Positions 1 to 10,449 are shown, counted from the stretch's first letter. The stretch is 64,000 bases of DNA from Symbiodinium microadriaticum (GCA_001939145.1 LSRX01000078.1:125594-189593); one strand, 5' to 3'. The notes: generated by a model not told the origin, from the sequence alone. A program made the numbers and translations.

Positions 1-345
1 GGTTTTAGGGTTTAGGGTTTAGGTTTTAGGGTTTAGGGGTTTAGGGTTTAGGGTTAGTATTGAAGGGTAAATATAGGGGCCTTCATAAGTACCTTTACTA
101 TTTTGAGGTTCCTTATTTCATCTAAATCCTACTTATCAAGGCCCTACATCACTATAGGGTTCTAGAAGAGGGTTCCCTTTAGAGGGTACCACACGGTTCA
201 AGAAGAGCGTTCCCTTTGAAAGGGTGCCTTTGCGATTTTTGTTTTGGGCTTAGGTTCTATTCTAGGGTTATCGTGTTTCGTTCGTTTTCTGGGCTGTTCA
301 AGAACCCTAAACCCTAAACCCCTAAGCCCTAAACCCTAAATGGTT
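1..345 (+). repeat. Degenerate TTTAGGG block with a unique core
   Basis: TTTAGGG variants fill 1-55 and recur, inverted as CCCTAAA, at 303-342. The plus-strand orientation at position 1 points into the window, so this is not a left chromosome end. Between them (61-300) is A/T-rich sequence with a family-I-like piece (GGGGCCTTCATAAGTA at 77). Confidence 0.7.
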
Positions 346-439
346 TGGGGTGGGATTCTTCCAAAGCTATGGGCAGAAGAGAATGAAGAGAATTGAACTT
401 TACGGCGGATTGCCATTCGGAAGATCTTCCATGGCGCAG

Positions 440-840
440 GATTAGGGTTCAGGGTTTAGGGTTTAGGGAACGGTTTGGGGTTTGGGGTGTAGGATTTTGA
501 AAGAGTGCCAACACATGTTTTGTCTACCGGTATCCCTCGCAAATTTCGGGTAAGCGAATCCTGTCTAGAAAAGGCATTGGACTTCGAGTTCGGAGTCAGC
601 TGTGTAGTCTTAGGGAGAAGTTTAGGTATGTGCATGTGTAAGCGTTGTTTTCAGTGTTTTGTTAGATACCTTATACTCCCAGCTGCTCGTATCTGACCCT
701 CAACATTAATGCTGACCTTCCTAAACCTCTAAACCCTAAACCCTAAACCCCTAAACCCCTAAACACCCCTTAACACCCCTAAACCCCCCTAAACCCCTGA
801 ACCCCTATAAACCCTAAACCCCTAAGCCCTAAACCTGGGA
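440..840. repeat. Telomere-like degenerate repeats around a 200-bp unique stretch
   Basis: TTTAGGG variants at 440-495 and CCCTAAA/CCCCTAAA variants at 718-835 flank sequence with no recognisable content. A 63-codon ORF at 505-696 has no protein-like features. Confidence 0.7.
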
Positions 841-893
841 ACTCTCCGGTGACCCAGCCTCTGAAGCAGAGGCCTTAGCTTCAGTAAGGCGGG

Positions 894-1026
894 TCTACCA
901 GAACCCCCCCCAACTACCCTCTATTATACCCCCAGTACTCACTATTAAGGACCATAATACCCTCTATTATACCCTAAATACCCACTATTTAAGGACCATA
1001 AGGGCTCTATTAAAGGGTACTTGGCG
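894..1026 (+). repeat. Foldback family F copy 1
   Basis: CCCCCCAACTACCCTCTATTATACCC...GGACCATAAGGGCTCTATTAA. The first arm is partly repeated (CCCTCTATTATACCC twice). Related copies are at 6871-6963 (inverted) and 54723-54818. Confidence 0.7.
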
Positions 1027-1131
1027 GGGTGTTGGTAGGCTGCAAAAGGGTTTATAGGGTCTCGACGTTTCCTTGTTGCGCCGAGTCCGGATGGGACGCC
1101 TGAGCCTGGGACGAACTCGCTCCCAGAGACT

Positions 1132-1231
1132 CCAAAACCCCGTAATGCAGGAATATACCTTAAAATAATCATAGGAACCCTAGTAAGATTTAAGGTAGAT
1201 TCCTTAGTTAAGGGGTTTTGGGGTCTCTGGG
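1132..1231. repeat. Foldback family G copy 1
   Basis: Imperfect palindrome with outer arms AGAGACTCCAAAACCCC and GGGGTTTTGGGGTCTCT and inner arms AGGAATATACCTTAAA and TTTAAGGTAGATTCCTTA. The second copy is at 4229-4334. Confidence 0.85.
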
Positions 1232-2344
1232 CTTAGGAATATTCCAGCTGGAACCGCATGGTGGGGGCGCGCATGGCCTTTCTACATGCCTCTTCTTAGG
1301 CAGGCCGAGCCTCCAGTCGATCCAGCTGCCCCGCTTGGCATAGGCATTTTTTTGCCATCATGACAAGAGCTCGAGCAACCTTTAGGGTTTAGGGTTTAGG
1401 GTCTAGGGTTTAGGGTTTAGGGTTTAGAATGCCAATATTTTCCTTCCACCCGCCGCCATCTCCTGACCATCATCGAAGCCGTCGGGCCGGGGGGAATCAG
1501 TCGGTGAGAGGGCTCGGTCAGTTGCGTCCAGCAGGGTGAGGAGGAAGCGTGGCATACCAAGGTCTAAGCCCGTAAACCCCTAAACCCCAAAAAAACCCAG
1601 ATAAGCCCCTAAGCCCTGAACCACTAAACCCTAAGCCCCCTGCAGTATGAACCCTCCCCCAAGAAACCCGATAAGCCCTCTAAGCCCCTATAAGCCCCTG
1701 AACCCTACAAACCCTCGAATCCCCCCCCCAAAAAAAAAACGTAAACCCTGTCAACGCCTAAATCCTAGGCCTATAAACTCTAAACCCTAAAACCCCAAAA
1801 CCCTAAAACCCTAAACCCTAAAAGCCATGGACCAGGAGACTGTCGTTTTTCTGAATTCCGTGACGCTGAAGATCCCTGGTCCCGACGAGGAGGAGCTGAG
1901 AGGTTTTGGGGGGTTTTGAGGTTTGGCTTTTGGGTTTTAGGTTTTTATGGTTTGGGTTTTAGGGTTTAGGGTTTTGGGGGGTTGTAGGGTTTGGCTTTTA
2001 GGTTTTTGGGGTTTGGGCTTTGGGTTTGAGTTTTAGGTTTTTAGGGTTTGGGTTTTAGGTGTTTGGGCTTTGGCGTTTAGGGTTTAGGGTTTTGGGGGTT
2101 TAGGGTTTAGGTTTTGCAGGTTTAGGGTCTATAGACGATCCAGGGTCTAGAGTTTTGGGTTCCAGGGGTTACGGGTGTAGGGGTTTAGGGTCTATAGAGC
2201 AATAGAAATAAGGTCAGTAACCTCCATAAGTTCACCGGCATAATCGACAACTATATAAGTCTTCCCCAACTTCTCCGTCAATCAAAGGAGCGCTCCATAG
2301 TTCGGACCAGGGGTCATGCTGTATGCAGTAAAAGATTCCCTATC
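1232..2344. repeat. Dense degenerate TTTAGGG/CCCTAAA sequence
   Basis: Plus-sense TTTAGGG at 1382-1428, CCCTAAA variants at 1570-1830, then G/T-rich variants (GGGTTTTGGGGTTT etc.) at 1900-2190. Spacers of 50-150 bp between them show no gene signals. Confidence 0.75.
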
Positions 2345-2435
2345 CCCTAGGGCTCCTTAGTAGTTCCTTTTTGTGGTTGGTACTTAGGATCCTAGAAAGT
2401 TATCCCAAAAAAGGACCTAGAAAGGAGTTTATGGG
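2345..2435 (+). repeat. Foldback family A copy 1
   Basis: CTCCTTAGTAGTTCCTTTTTG...CAAAAAAGGACCTAG: one arm of the CCCATAGG-ended family, diverged at the right end. Confidence 0.75.
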
Positions 2436-2483
2436 TGGACCTCCAGCAAAACCCTACACCTGTCATGGATATTTATGTATAAG

Positions 2484-2589
2484 CCCAAAGGGTCCTAAGC
2501 ACTGTTATGGTACTTCCCTAAATCACATTAGTAATTCCTACTATAGAAACCCTACATGCTACCATATAGGTACTTAGGACCCTTTGGGA
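2484..2589. repeat. Foldback family H copy 1
   Basis: Arms CCCAAAGGGTCCTAAG...CTTAGGACCCTTTGGG with inner TAGTAATTCCTACTA symmetry. Other copies are at 25753-25830, 56486-56598 and 58136-58220 (degenerate). Confidence 0.85.
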
Positions 2590-3281
2590 AGGCCTTTCAG
2601 CGCCCTTGTTGTGGTCCTAGGGACCCAACATTTCGCGATCAGGCACTTAGAGAACCTCTAGGAATACACTTGTGTACACTTGTTGCACACCAAAACATTC
2701 TAGAGAACCCCTTTACTACAGGAGTCCTTGTCCAGGAGCCCAGCGTCGTCTCGGCCAGCGGCCTCCACGCCACGCTCCAGACTCTGAGCACAGGCGCAGG
2801 GTTAGTATAGTGATGTATAGGAGTCCAAAACCTGAACCCTAGACCCTAAAAAAACGGTGTGAGGGGTTTCGGGTTTAAAGTCTCGGGGGTTTTAGGGTTG
2901 AGGAATTTGATTGTCTGTTTGAGTATATGGAGGGCTTCGTCGTCCGTAGACCACAATCACAAATGATGGCCCAAAACCCTGTTCGAAGTTTTAGGCCCTG
3001 CCTCAGCACATGGGGTCAATGGCCAGGGTTTCAGAGTTTAGTGTCATGGGGAGTTAGTTTGTCGGTTTAGTCTTGGGACCAAGGATCAGTGATCACTATG
3101 CGGATTTATTAGAGTCACGGTTTGACTCAGCAAGTAAGCCTAAAACCCTAGAAGGACCCTGTGAAGAAGCCCTCCCGCATGAGGCCAGCAGCGCCAGCGC
3201 CTGGCTTGCGCACGCCTGGGAGTGTCCATCCTGGACCGGCATCAGGTGGAGGCCACGGTTTAGGGTTAGGGTTTACGGCCA
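2590..3281. other. Unassigned sequence
   Basis: Mostly unique sequence with scattered TTTAGGG-like words. Short ORFs (84 and 85 codons at 2556-2810 and 3073-3330) run across repeat edges and show no domain. Nothing recognised. Confidence 0.5.
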
Positions 3282-3460
3282 GGGTAGTTCTCTAAATTAT
3301 AGGGTCCCTTTTAGGGTCCTTTTTAAATAAGGGTGCCGTCCTATATTGGGGACCCAGAAAGGGACCCCACAACGGGATCTGGGCTTTTTGGTTTTCGTGG
3401 TTGGTATTTAGGATCCTATAAAGTTATCCCAAAAAGGAACTACTAAGGTGCCTATAATAG
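3282..3460. repeat. Chimeric foldback: family B piece joined to family A piece
   Basis: 3282-3379 is a rearranged family B unit (GGGTAGTTCTCTAAATTATAGGGTCCC then, inverted, GTGCCGTCCTATATTGGGGACC). At ~3385 it passes directly into the inner half and right arm of family A (GTTATCCCAAAAAGGAACTACTAAGG). Confidence 0.65.
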
Positions 3461-3570
3461 GTACAGGTAGTACAGGCCCCACCCTGCTTCACTTATGCAC
3501 TTAGTGTCTAAAGGATCTTGGGTTCTTGGTAGCCGCTGATTCCAGTCATGCACACAGAGGATGCACATGA

Positions 3571-3591
3571 ATCTCTCTCTCTCTCTCTCTT
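3571..3591. repeat. CT microsatellite
   Basis: About ten CT units. Confidence 0.9.
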
Positions 3592-3820
3592 TTTGCTGCC
3601 AACAGCACCGCGCTAAGAGTGTTCCGGAAGCAGTTGAGATAATTCCGAGGGCAGCAGATACCGCAGATACCGCAATCTTTAACCGGGTCCCAAGATCTGA
3701 AACCCCCAAATCTGCAACGTCAAAAGAATGAGGAATACACATATCTCCCCCTTCAAATCACTCCTTATAACACCTTATAATATACTGCAAAGCCCTGTTC
3801 TGCTTATTGTGAGCCGCTGT

Positions 3821-3914
3821 ACCCATAGGCCTCTAAGTAGATCCTTGTTGTGGTCTATATTTAGAATCCCATAAGGTCATCCCAAAAAGGAACTACTTGC
3901 GGGTCTACGGGTAG
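3821..3914. repeat. Foldback family A copy 2
   Basis: ACCCATAGGCCTCTAAGTAG...AAAAAGGAACTACTTGCGGGTCTACGGGT: imperfect palindrome with a diverged right arm. Confidence 0.8.
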
Positions 3915-4228
3915 TAAATGGATTGCCGGTTTATTCGTCATGTTTCAGCCGCGGGTTGTGACAAGGCAGCTGACCTGCGCGTCACCAGCGGGGGTGCAGA
4001 CACGGAGGCGCGTCAGCTTCTTCTCGAGGTTCAAGGGCTTTGATCATTCGGGCTCCAAAGCCCAAGCCCTAAACCCTATAAACCCTAAACCCAAACCCTG
4101 AACTCTGTGTTGTTGTTTCCGTCAGCTCGACACCTCCGAAGCGCCAGATCCACCAGTCCAGCACTCAAAGGTCACCGTCCATGAGGGCCTGAAAGCGCAT
4201 CTGGTGCCAGTCTCAGAGCAAGGGAACC

Positions 4229-4334
4229 CAGAGACTCCAAAACCCCTGAATTAAGGAATATGCCTTAAATCTTATTAGGGTTCCTACCATGATTTTAAGG
4301 TATATTCCTTAGTTAAGGGGTTTTGGAGTCTCTG
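4229..4334. repeat. Foldback family G copy 2
   Basis: CAGAGACTCCAAAACCCCTG...AAGGGGTTTTGGAGTCTCTG. Arms of ~40 bp pair almost fully (AATTAAGGAATATGCCTTAAA with TTTAAGGTATATTCCTTAGTT). Confidence 0.9.
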
Positions 4335-4616
4335 AGAATTTCAGGGCCACAAGGGTTCGGTTGTTTCTGGAACTTGTGGCGGTTCCTTTTGAAGTCTTCC
4401 TACAGCACCTGCCAAACCCAACTCCTGCAAATGGAAAATTAACCCTAGAAGCCCTAAACCTGAACTCTACACCCCAAAATAGAACTCCTACAAAAAGAGA
4501 TTAGCCCTATAAGCCCTATAAACCCTAAACCCCCAAATTCTTCACACTTGGGGAAGTGCTGGATGTACGAGCTGCGAGGGACTTCGGAGTGGGGCTGCCC
4601 TAAAAACTCTACTTTA

Positions 4617-4755
4617 CGGTTTAGGGTTAAGGGTTTAGGGTTTAGGGTTAAGGGTTTAAGGGTTTAGGGTTAAAGGTTTAAGGGTTTAGGGTTTAGGGTT
4701 AAGGGTTTAGGGTTTAGGGTTTACGGCTTAGGGTTAAGGGTTTAGGGTTTAGGCT
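4617..4755 (+). repeat. Telomere-like block
   Basis: Tightly packed TTTAGGG/TTAAGGG variants, one of the purest blocks in the window. Confidence 0.85.
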
Positions 4756-4956
4756 ACCATAACCTAGACTTCTGTAGGCTCTTATTGTAAACCCCCTGTG
4801 GAATGTATAGGGGCCCTACGAAAAGAACTGGTTTTCGTAGGATAAGGTATATGTAGAACCCGTGAATGATATCCCCACTCCGGTTATTCAGGTTCTAGCC
4901 GGGATCTTACTAGTGAGATCCGTAGCCGCAGGAGGTGGGTATTGATTATGGGTTTG

Positions 4957-5047
4957 CCCATAGGCTCCTTAGTAGTTCCTTTTTGAGGTTTTATATGTAG
5001 ACTCCTATAAGGTAATCCCAAAAAGGAACTACTTAGGGGCCTATGGG
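4957..5047. repeat. Foldback family A copy 3
   Basis: CCCATAGGCTCCTTAGTAGT...CTACTTAGGGGCCTATGGG. Nearly full-length pairing, with a TTTTTGAGG / CCCAAAAA inner stem. Confidence 0.9.
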
Positions 5048-5784
5048 AAACGCCTGTTTTGAAGACTCTGCAGTTTAGAGTTTCGTCGCTTGAGGCGTAA
5101 GGGTTCAGAAGCCTCTATGCTTGTCTAGACTGAGGTGTTGTGGATTTCATGGTTACAACTAGTATAGCGTAACTGACTCTGAAGAACAAGACTTCAGAAG
5201 GTGCCGTGTAGGCCATCATAATAAGGTTTTCAATGTTGGGCTTGTGTGTTTCGGTCTTATCGCGTTTGAGGGGTCTTTTGTTTGGGGCGATCTGTTAAGC
5301 CCGACCCAAAACAAGCGGCCCCCAATCACCGGAGGCCCAACCCTTAAGCCTGAGCTGAGACCGAAGCTGCAAACCCAAACCCCTGAAAAACCTCCCTTTT
5401 AAGCTATAAACTCCTAGACCCTAAGCCCTACACCCTAAACTCCTACATAGACCCTTATACGGGAACCCTACATAATTCCCTAAACTTAAACCCTAAGCCC
5501 TAAACTCTAAACCATAGGTTACCCTTTGACATTACTGTGAGGTCCCAAGAACAGGCTTTTCCTGGTAACCTGCAGTCGGAAAAGGGCCCTCAACCCAAAA
5601 AAAAAGACCTAACCCCTAAACCCCTAAGCCCCAAACCCTAAACCCTAATTCCCTAAACCTTAAACCCCAAGCCCTAAAACCCCTAAGCCCTAAACCCGAG
5701 ACAGGTGACGGGTCGCCTCTTTGCTGACCTCGACCTGCTTTGGCCGAGTGCACGGGAGGCAAGGCCCAGCTTCGAGGGCTTAGG
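5048..5784. other. Unique sequence followed by CCCTAAA-like runs
   Basis: 5048-5370 has no recognisable content. 5385-5700 consists of irregular CCCTAAACCC/CCCTAAGCCC words separated by short unique pieces. Confidence 0.6.
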
Positions 5785-5950
5785 TTTTAGTGTTATAGGG
5801 CTTAGGGGTTTAGGGTTTAGGCTTTGGGGGGGTTTAGGGTTTAGGGTTTATAATAAGGGTTTAGGGGTTTAGGGTTTAGGCTTTGGGGGGTTTAGGGTTT
5901 AGGGTTTATAATAAGGGTTTAGGGGTTCAGGGTTTTAGGGTTTAGAGTTT
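5785..5950 (+). repeat. Tandem telomere-like repeat, ~58-bp higher-order unit
   Basis: A unit made of TTTAGGG words, a GGCTTTGGGGGG string and TTTATAATAAGGG is repeated twice in tandem (about 5808-5925), so local duplication has acted on already degenerate telomere-like sequence. Confidence 0.8.
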
Positions 5951-5954
5951 ATGT

Positions 5955-6540
5955 AACAGAGTAGAACAAAACATAACATAACACCTACACCAGAATATAG
6001 TACAACATAGTACATGACGGTACCAATACAATGCAATGCCTAGTAGAATATAAGAAGGCGGATAATAATGAAGTTAAGAACATTAATAGAACATGGCGTA
6101 ACATACACAATACAGCAGAACACAATACAGTATAATATGATCGCAAGAATAACAAGGTAGAACAAGCTAATAAAGTGAGTTACAATGTAACACAATATCA
6201 AACAAGACCATGCAACATAACACAACACAACACACTACAATACAGTAATGTTGGTAGTAGTAACATACAACAAACTACAGTATAAAGTAATCTGATAGAG
6301 TATAATATAATACAAATACACACACACAAAAAACATAAACAATATATACAAATACACGTATCAATATAATAAATACAAGTATCTATCCATACAACCTTAC
6401 TCTGCACTACCGTTCCCTGCCTTACCCTACCGTACCCTGCCCAGCCCTGCCCTACACTACCCTGCCTTACCCTTTCGTACCAAACCAACTATACCACGCC
6501 TCACCATACCGTACCTTACCACACCTTCTATTCCGGTAAG
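5955..6540. repeat. Low-complexity TACAA/ACATA tract then CCTACCGTACC tract
   Basis: 5955-6380 is A/T-rich with degenerate 5-mers (ACAATACAACATA). 6395-6530 is C-rich with degenerate CCCTACC/GTACCCTGCC words. Long open frames on the minus strand here come from the periodicity and are not genes. Similar tracts lie at 28490-28630 and 33960-34150. Confidence 0.75.
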
Positions 6541-6870
6541 TAGTACGTGCCATAAATACATGCATGCAGACATACATTCATACAGCAATACCACACAGAC
6601 CGATTGACAGACGGGCGGACGAACAGACACACGCACCCGTCGAAACAGAAGGCTACCACCACAAGAATTTGCATTGGAGTCGCTTTTCCGTCCATAGAAC
6701 ACCGGTTTACGGCTGATGGCTTCGGCCTGTCTGACTGATAAAACTTGTCATGCCAGGTGTCTCCAGGCAAGGTCAAGGCGAAGCAGCAACCAGCGCCTCG
6801 GCAAAGCTGGAACCAGGGGTATTGTTACTTGCCTTTCGTCAAACCTACGTCCGACCAAATTCAAGTCGTC
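6541..6870. other. Unassigned sequence
   Basis: ACAGAC-rich stretch (6570-6625), then unique sequence with overlapping short ORFs that show no domain features. Confidence 0.5.
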
Positions 6871-6963
6871 AACCAGGACCCCCCAATGGCCCCTTAATAG
6901 AGCCCTTATGGTCCTTAATAGTGGGTATTTGGGGTGTAATTGAGGGTAGTTGGGGGGTCTAGG
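6871..6963 (-). repeat. Foldback family F copy 2 (inverted)
   Basis: CCCCCCAATGGCCCCTTAATAG...GTGGGTATTTGGGGTGTAATTGAGGGTAGTTGGGGGGT: the reverse complement of the 54723-54818 copy. Confidence 0.85.
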
Positions 6964-7540
6964 AATAACATTGAGTTACTTTGTGACCGTTACAGGGGGT
7001 GATGGCCTCTGGATCGAATCTATCGAGGTCTTGTGGGTTTGCAGGGTGCTGGGGCTCAACCCAAAGCCTTCTGACGACAGACCCCAGCTCCCCCCCCCAA
7101 AAAAAAAAAACTCCACCCTCAAGTCTGAACTAAAGCTGCGGGAGAAAGGCAATGGCAACCTTACCCCCCTTCCACAAAAGCCGATAAGCCGATGACAGCA
7201 ATCTTAAACACTACTTTAATGAATACAAACCTCCAAAACCCAAACCAACCTCCCGCAACCCCCCTCCCCCCCCAAACCCCACAAGCGCGACCTCCTCTCC
7301 CAAGAAGTGCTCCGGGAAGACATAAACCCACAAAACACCCTGGGGTCTGCACAGATCATACCTTTGACAGTAATTTTAATAACACTTAATAGCCGTAAAT
7401 CTAATCGCAATAGCAATAGCACGGTGATCATGGGGTCCCCTTACTTCTGATCCCTGGAGAGTTATACCACACACAAAATATCCCCAACCCTATTCTAATG
7501 AATCAAGGCCCCCACCTGATAGACTTCCCCACCCCAAGCC
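6964..7540. other. Unassigned sequence
   Basis: Mixed sequence with a C-run/A-run (7089-7110). Short ORFs on both strands overlap without protein-like features. Nothing recognised. Confidence 0.5.
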
Positions 7541-7906
7541 CCTACACCCTGAATCCCTAGACCCTAAACCCTAAATCCCTACACCCTAAACCCTAAATCC
7601 CTAAACCCTAAAGCCCCTAAACCCTAAGCCCTAAACCCTAAACCCTAAGAAGCCCAGGAAGATGTGGCCCAAGTGGGAGATGCGTCGACCCATGGGTCGG
7701 AAAGCCCCGGTACCACGTTCCGGCTTCTCGTGACGGCCGGCCGACTGCGTTTGGTAATTTAGGGTGGTTTAGGGTTTAGGATTTCGGGTTAGGGGTTTAG
7801 GGGTTTAGGGTTCAGGGGTTAGGGTAGTAATTTAGGCTTTAGGGTTCAGGGTGTCTCTGGATCCGTGGGTTGTGGATCAGGGGACTTAGGAATATGTTAT
7901 TCCTGT
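7540..7906. repeat. CCCTAAA block, unique GC-rich insert, TTTAGGG block
   Basis: CCCTAAA variants fill 7540-7650 and TTTAGGG variants 7755-7850, facing each other around ~100 bp of GC-rich unique DNA. Confidence 0.75.
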
Positions 7907-8019
7907 ATATGGGTAGTGCTCTAAAGTAGGGTCCCTGTTTTAGGTCCCCAGGACAGCACTACGGCACCCTTATTTTCTCGGACGCCAAAAGTGACCCTAA
8001 TTGAGTCAACTACCCATAT
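7907..8019. repeat. Foldback family B copy 2
   Basis: ATATGGGTAGTGCTCTAAAG...TTGAGTCAACTACCCATAT, with inner AGGGTCCCTG/GTGACCCTAA and GGTCCCCAGG. Ends match copies at 20748, 41841 and 52796. Confidence 0.8.
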
Positions 8020-8244
8020 CACTTAACGGTTTAAGGGTGAAGCCTTTAGGATGTAGAGAATGGCGCCCCCAGCCTTAGATGTAGACCTCTCAGCCCATGC
8101 TGATGTGGAGGTTTGAGAAATCATGAATAATTCAGACTTGTCGCGACCTGGGCACCATTGCACAGATCATGAGCAACCATGCAGGAAATGCGCCGATCCT
8201 ATCCTAGGAGTATAGGAACTCCGAGTGGACCGGTCTCCGGGCCC

Positions 8245-8310
8245 AGCGTTTTGAGGTTTAGGGTTAAGGGTTTAGGGTTTAGACGGGTTTAGGGTTGAGG
8301 GTTTCAGTGT
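8245..8310 (+). repeat. Telomere-like block
   Basis: TTTAGGG variants for about 60 bp, grading into G/T-rich sequence up to ~8400. Confidence 0.7.
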
Positions 8311-8451
8311 TGAGGCTTGGGAGTTCGGTGTTGAAATTGCAGTCGTGACTTGAGCTGTGGGTTTGTGTTTTGGATTTTGGGGTGCAGGGTCTGGGGTGAT
8401 GACCGAGCCCAAACGTCGTTGCATTGTTTGAGGGTCCTTCGTGAACCTACA

Positions 8452-8548
8452 GTTGATGATATAATTCCTGCATTACCCGTAATAAGGAATATTCCGTAAA
8501 TCCCGTAGTTTAGGGCTCTTAGGGTAATGCAGGCTTTACACCATCAAC
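8452..8548. repeat. Foldback family C copy 1
   Basis: GTTGATGATATAATTCCTGC...TAATGCAGGCTTTACACCATCAAC: a near-complete palindrome. Confidence 0.9.
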
Positions 8549-9185
8549 AGTATGAAGCTACCGAAGACCTTCATAGGGGAGGGTCGGCTTGTTGTGCCAA
8601 GGTCGTTTCATTTTTTTGGGGGTCCTTCTCAAGTGACGCAACCGAAGACTTACCTGGGCGAGCAAGGTGTATGGTGAGGGTTGTAATGTTGAAAGGATGT
8701 TTATCCTGCTCAGCCGCGAATAAACCAAGTACTTTACAAGGAACCCTAGTTCAAAACAGCACCATGCATCGGGCATCAGGCATTTGAGCTTCGCCTATGT
8801 CCTTCCGTGCGGCAGACACAGAGGTATGCCTGGGGTGTCCAACACGAAACAGCTGTGCTCTTTGGGGGCTTTAGGTGTCAGGGTTGAGGGGTTCTCAGCG
8901 TTTAGGGGCCTGACATGTCTTTCGGTCTCTTGCAGCTGTTGAGGAGTGGTGGCGGTGCAGAAGATTACCACTCGTCGTGAAGTTTGCGTTGTTGCAGACT
9001 TGACTTAAGCTCGAAGCCAGCACCTTACCTTACTTATAAGCCCGCAGCCCCCTAAAGTCTCTGGGGAAAGCACTGAAACCCGGAAATGCTTCGGTCGTTT
9101 TTTAACACAAGGGTTTAAGGGCTTGGGGCCCGGATGTTTCTTCAACTCAAAGAGAGTGGCGGATCCATGTGTTCACGTGGTTGAG
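8549..9185. other. Unassigned sequence
   Basis: Unique sequence without telomere-like words except at its ends. The 86-codon ORF at 8527-8787 starts inside a foldback. Nothing recognised. Confidence 0.5.
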
Positions 9186-9278
9186 GTCCATGCACTTAAG
9201 TATTATATACTTTGGCCCCAAGGTACCTATATAGAGATTACCTTAAGGCCAATGTATATACCGTGTGAGTACATGGAC
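9186..9278. repeat. Foldback family J copy 1
   Basis: GTCCATGCACTTAAGTATTATATACTTTGG...CCAATGTATATACCGTGTGAGTACATGGAC; pairs with the copy at 42155-42252. Confidence 0.85.
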
Positions 9279-10126
9279 TCTTACGGTTATAGATGGGTGA
9301 GTTTTGAAGTGCTGTTAGCCTGGCCAATGCAGTGTAGTAATCTTCGGCCTGGCAGTGTGTCGCCCGGGTTGCGAGTACAGGGATTCACTGCCCTACAGCA
9401 ACAGACCTAAAGTTTCATATCAAAACCTGAATCCTAAACTCTAAAGCCTTAAGCCCTAAACCCTAAAACCTTACCCTAAAGAGCCCGAAACCCCAAGGCC
9501 CCCAACCCCAAGCCGAAACCATGAGCTCCGATACCTCCTCTAGGGACCTTAACAGTAATTCGAAGAGGTCTCCGTAGGGTTCCTTAACATATCTGCGTAT
9601 GGAAGACGATACCCCAACCCTAAACCCGGAACCCTAAACCCTAATGACGGCTCCTTCATCGCAGAAGCCTTATGGCTCCTTATAGAAGCCCTAGAAGATC
9701 CCTTCTGTAGAAAGGACCTAAAATAGGGGCCGAAATACAATTACCTGTCGGGCTCACTTTCTCTTGTACCTATAGTATCGCGCTGCAATACACGGAGACA
9801 ACGAATGGGTGGCGCATTGCGGCCAGGGATCGTGGTGATGCGGGCCAGCTCGCCGCGTATTACGGCTTTATTCCGTGCAAAGCCAAAGGGTGTTTTCGGA
9901 AGGCACGCTCTGAAGATGGGCTCTGTTGGCCTTGCTGGCGTACTCGCTACGAGACCACTGGGGAGCGTGCCAATGAGCGCCACAGAGTGCGTTGCACCGC
10001 ACAGTGCTGGCGAAAGCTCGCACCTCTTGGAGAGGTGTTATGCGCACCCTGCTGCCCCTTCCGATATTTGATTGGGTTCCCCGTATAGCGGACTGTGCAG
10101 AGACTGCTCAAAGCAATGCAAGCAGT
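9279..10126. other. Unassigned sequence with a GC-rich island
   Basis: 9420-9700 has CCCTAAA-like words. 9740-10075 is a GC-rich island free of telomere-like words, with overlapping open frames on both strands (88 codons plus, 80 codons minus). It may be a gene or transposon fragment; no domain is recognised on either strand. Confidence 0.45.
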
Positions 10127-10205
10127 GGGGGTTCCTTATTATATTTGTAGTAATTGTAGTATAACATACCCCCAAAAACCCTAGTCTAATTATTACGGCC
10201 CTATA
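10127..10205. repeat. Family I copy 1
   Basis: GGGGGTTCCTTATTATATTTG...GTATAACATACCCCCAAAAACCCTAGTCTAATTATTACGGCC. This family recurs at 36598, 37238, 53904, 55655, 56742, 57580, 61018 and 61917. Copia-1 inserted just downstream. Confidence 0.75.
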
Positions 10206-10236
10206 TTATCCCTAGACGCTAAACCCTAAACCCTAG

Positions 10237-10366
10237 TGTGAATTCCGTTGTGCAGTTCTGGTAACACCACCTTTCCCAAAACATGGGGTTTGACATTAAT
10301 TGGCTCAAGCGGAAAAGAGCACATGAGTTATGCAGTTGTGACCTGCCACTGTCGATTCTGTCGACA
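10237..10366 (+). repeat. Copia-1 5' LTR (130 bp)
   Basis: Direct repeat of 18830-18959 with TG...CA ends; no difference is seen between the copies. It contains TTGGCTCAAG at 10300-10309, the 3' end of the dinoflagellate spliced leader. It is short for a Copia LTR. No TATA box or poly(A) signal is evident. Confidence 0.95.
10300..10309 (+). other. Spliced-leader-like TTGGCTCAAG in the Copia-1 LTR
   Basis: TTGGCTCAAG equals the last ten bases of the conserved dinoflagellate trans-spliced leader. It occurs in both LTRs (also 18893-18902), preceded by CATTAA where the leader has CCATT. It could be a relic of a trans-spliced RNA, or chance: a 10-base match is not rare in 64 kb. Confidence 0.35.
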
Positions 10367-10367
10367 G

Positions 10368-10379
10368 TAGTAGCGGAGC
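10368..10379 (+). other. Copia-1 primer-binding site candidate
   Basis: TAGTAGCGGAGC lies one base after the 5' LTR. It matches the Copia-3 site TGGTAGCGGAGC at 11 of 12 positions in the same location. The Copia-3 form complements a tRNA 3' end GCTCCGCTACCA. Such a tRNA would have an A1-U72 pair, a hallmark of eukaryotic initiator tRNA-Met, the usual Copia/Ty1 primer. The tRNA identity is inferred. Confidence 0.6.
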
Positions 10380-10449
10380 TCCTGAAAGTTCCGTGGACCT
10401 GTTGCTGTTGTGAAAACGTGCATGGTCTGAACTTTGAGCCCTGACCGCA

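Noticed and set aside
1-60. A true chromosome end at the start of the window
   Set aside because: A left telomere should read CCCTAAA on the plus strand. This reads TTTAGGG, is degenerate and lasts under 60 bp.
6040-6776. Minus-strand ORFs of 62-96 codons
   Set aside because: Arise from degenerate TACAA and CCTACC low-complexity tracts.
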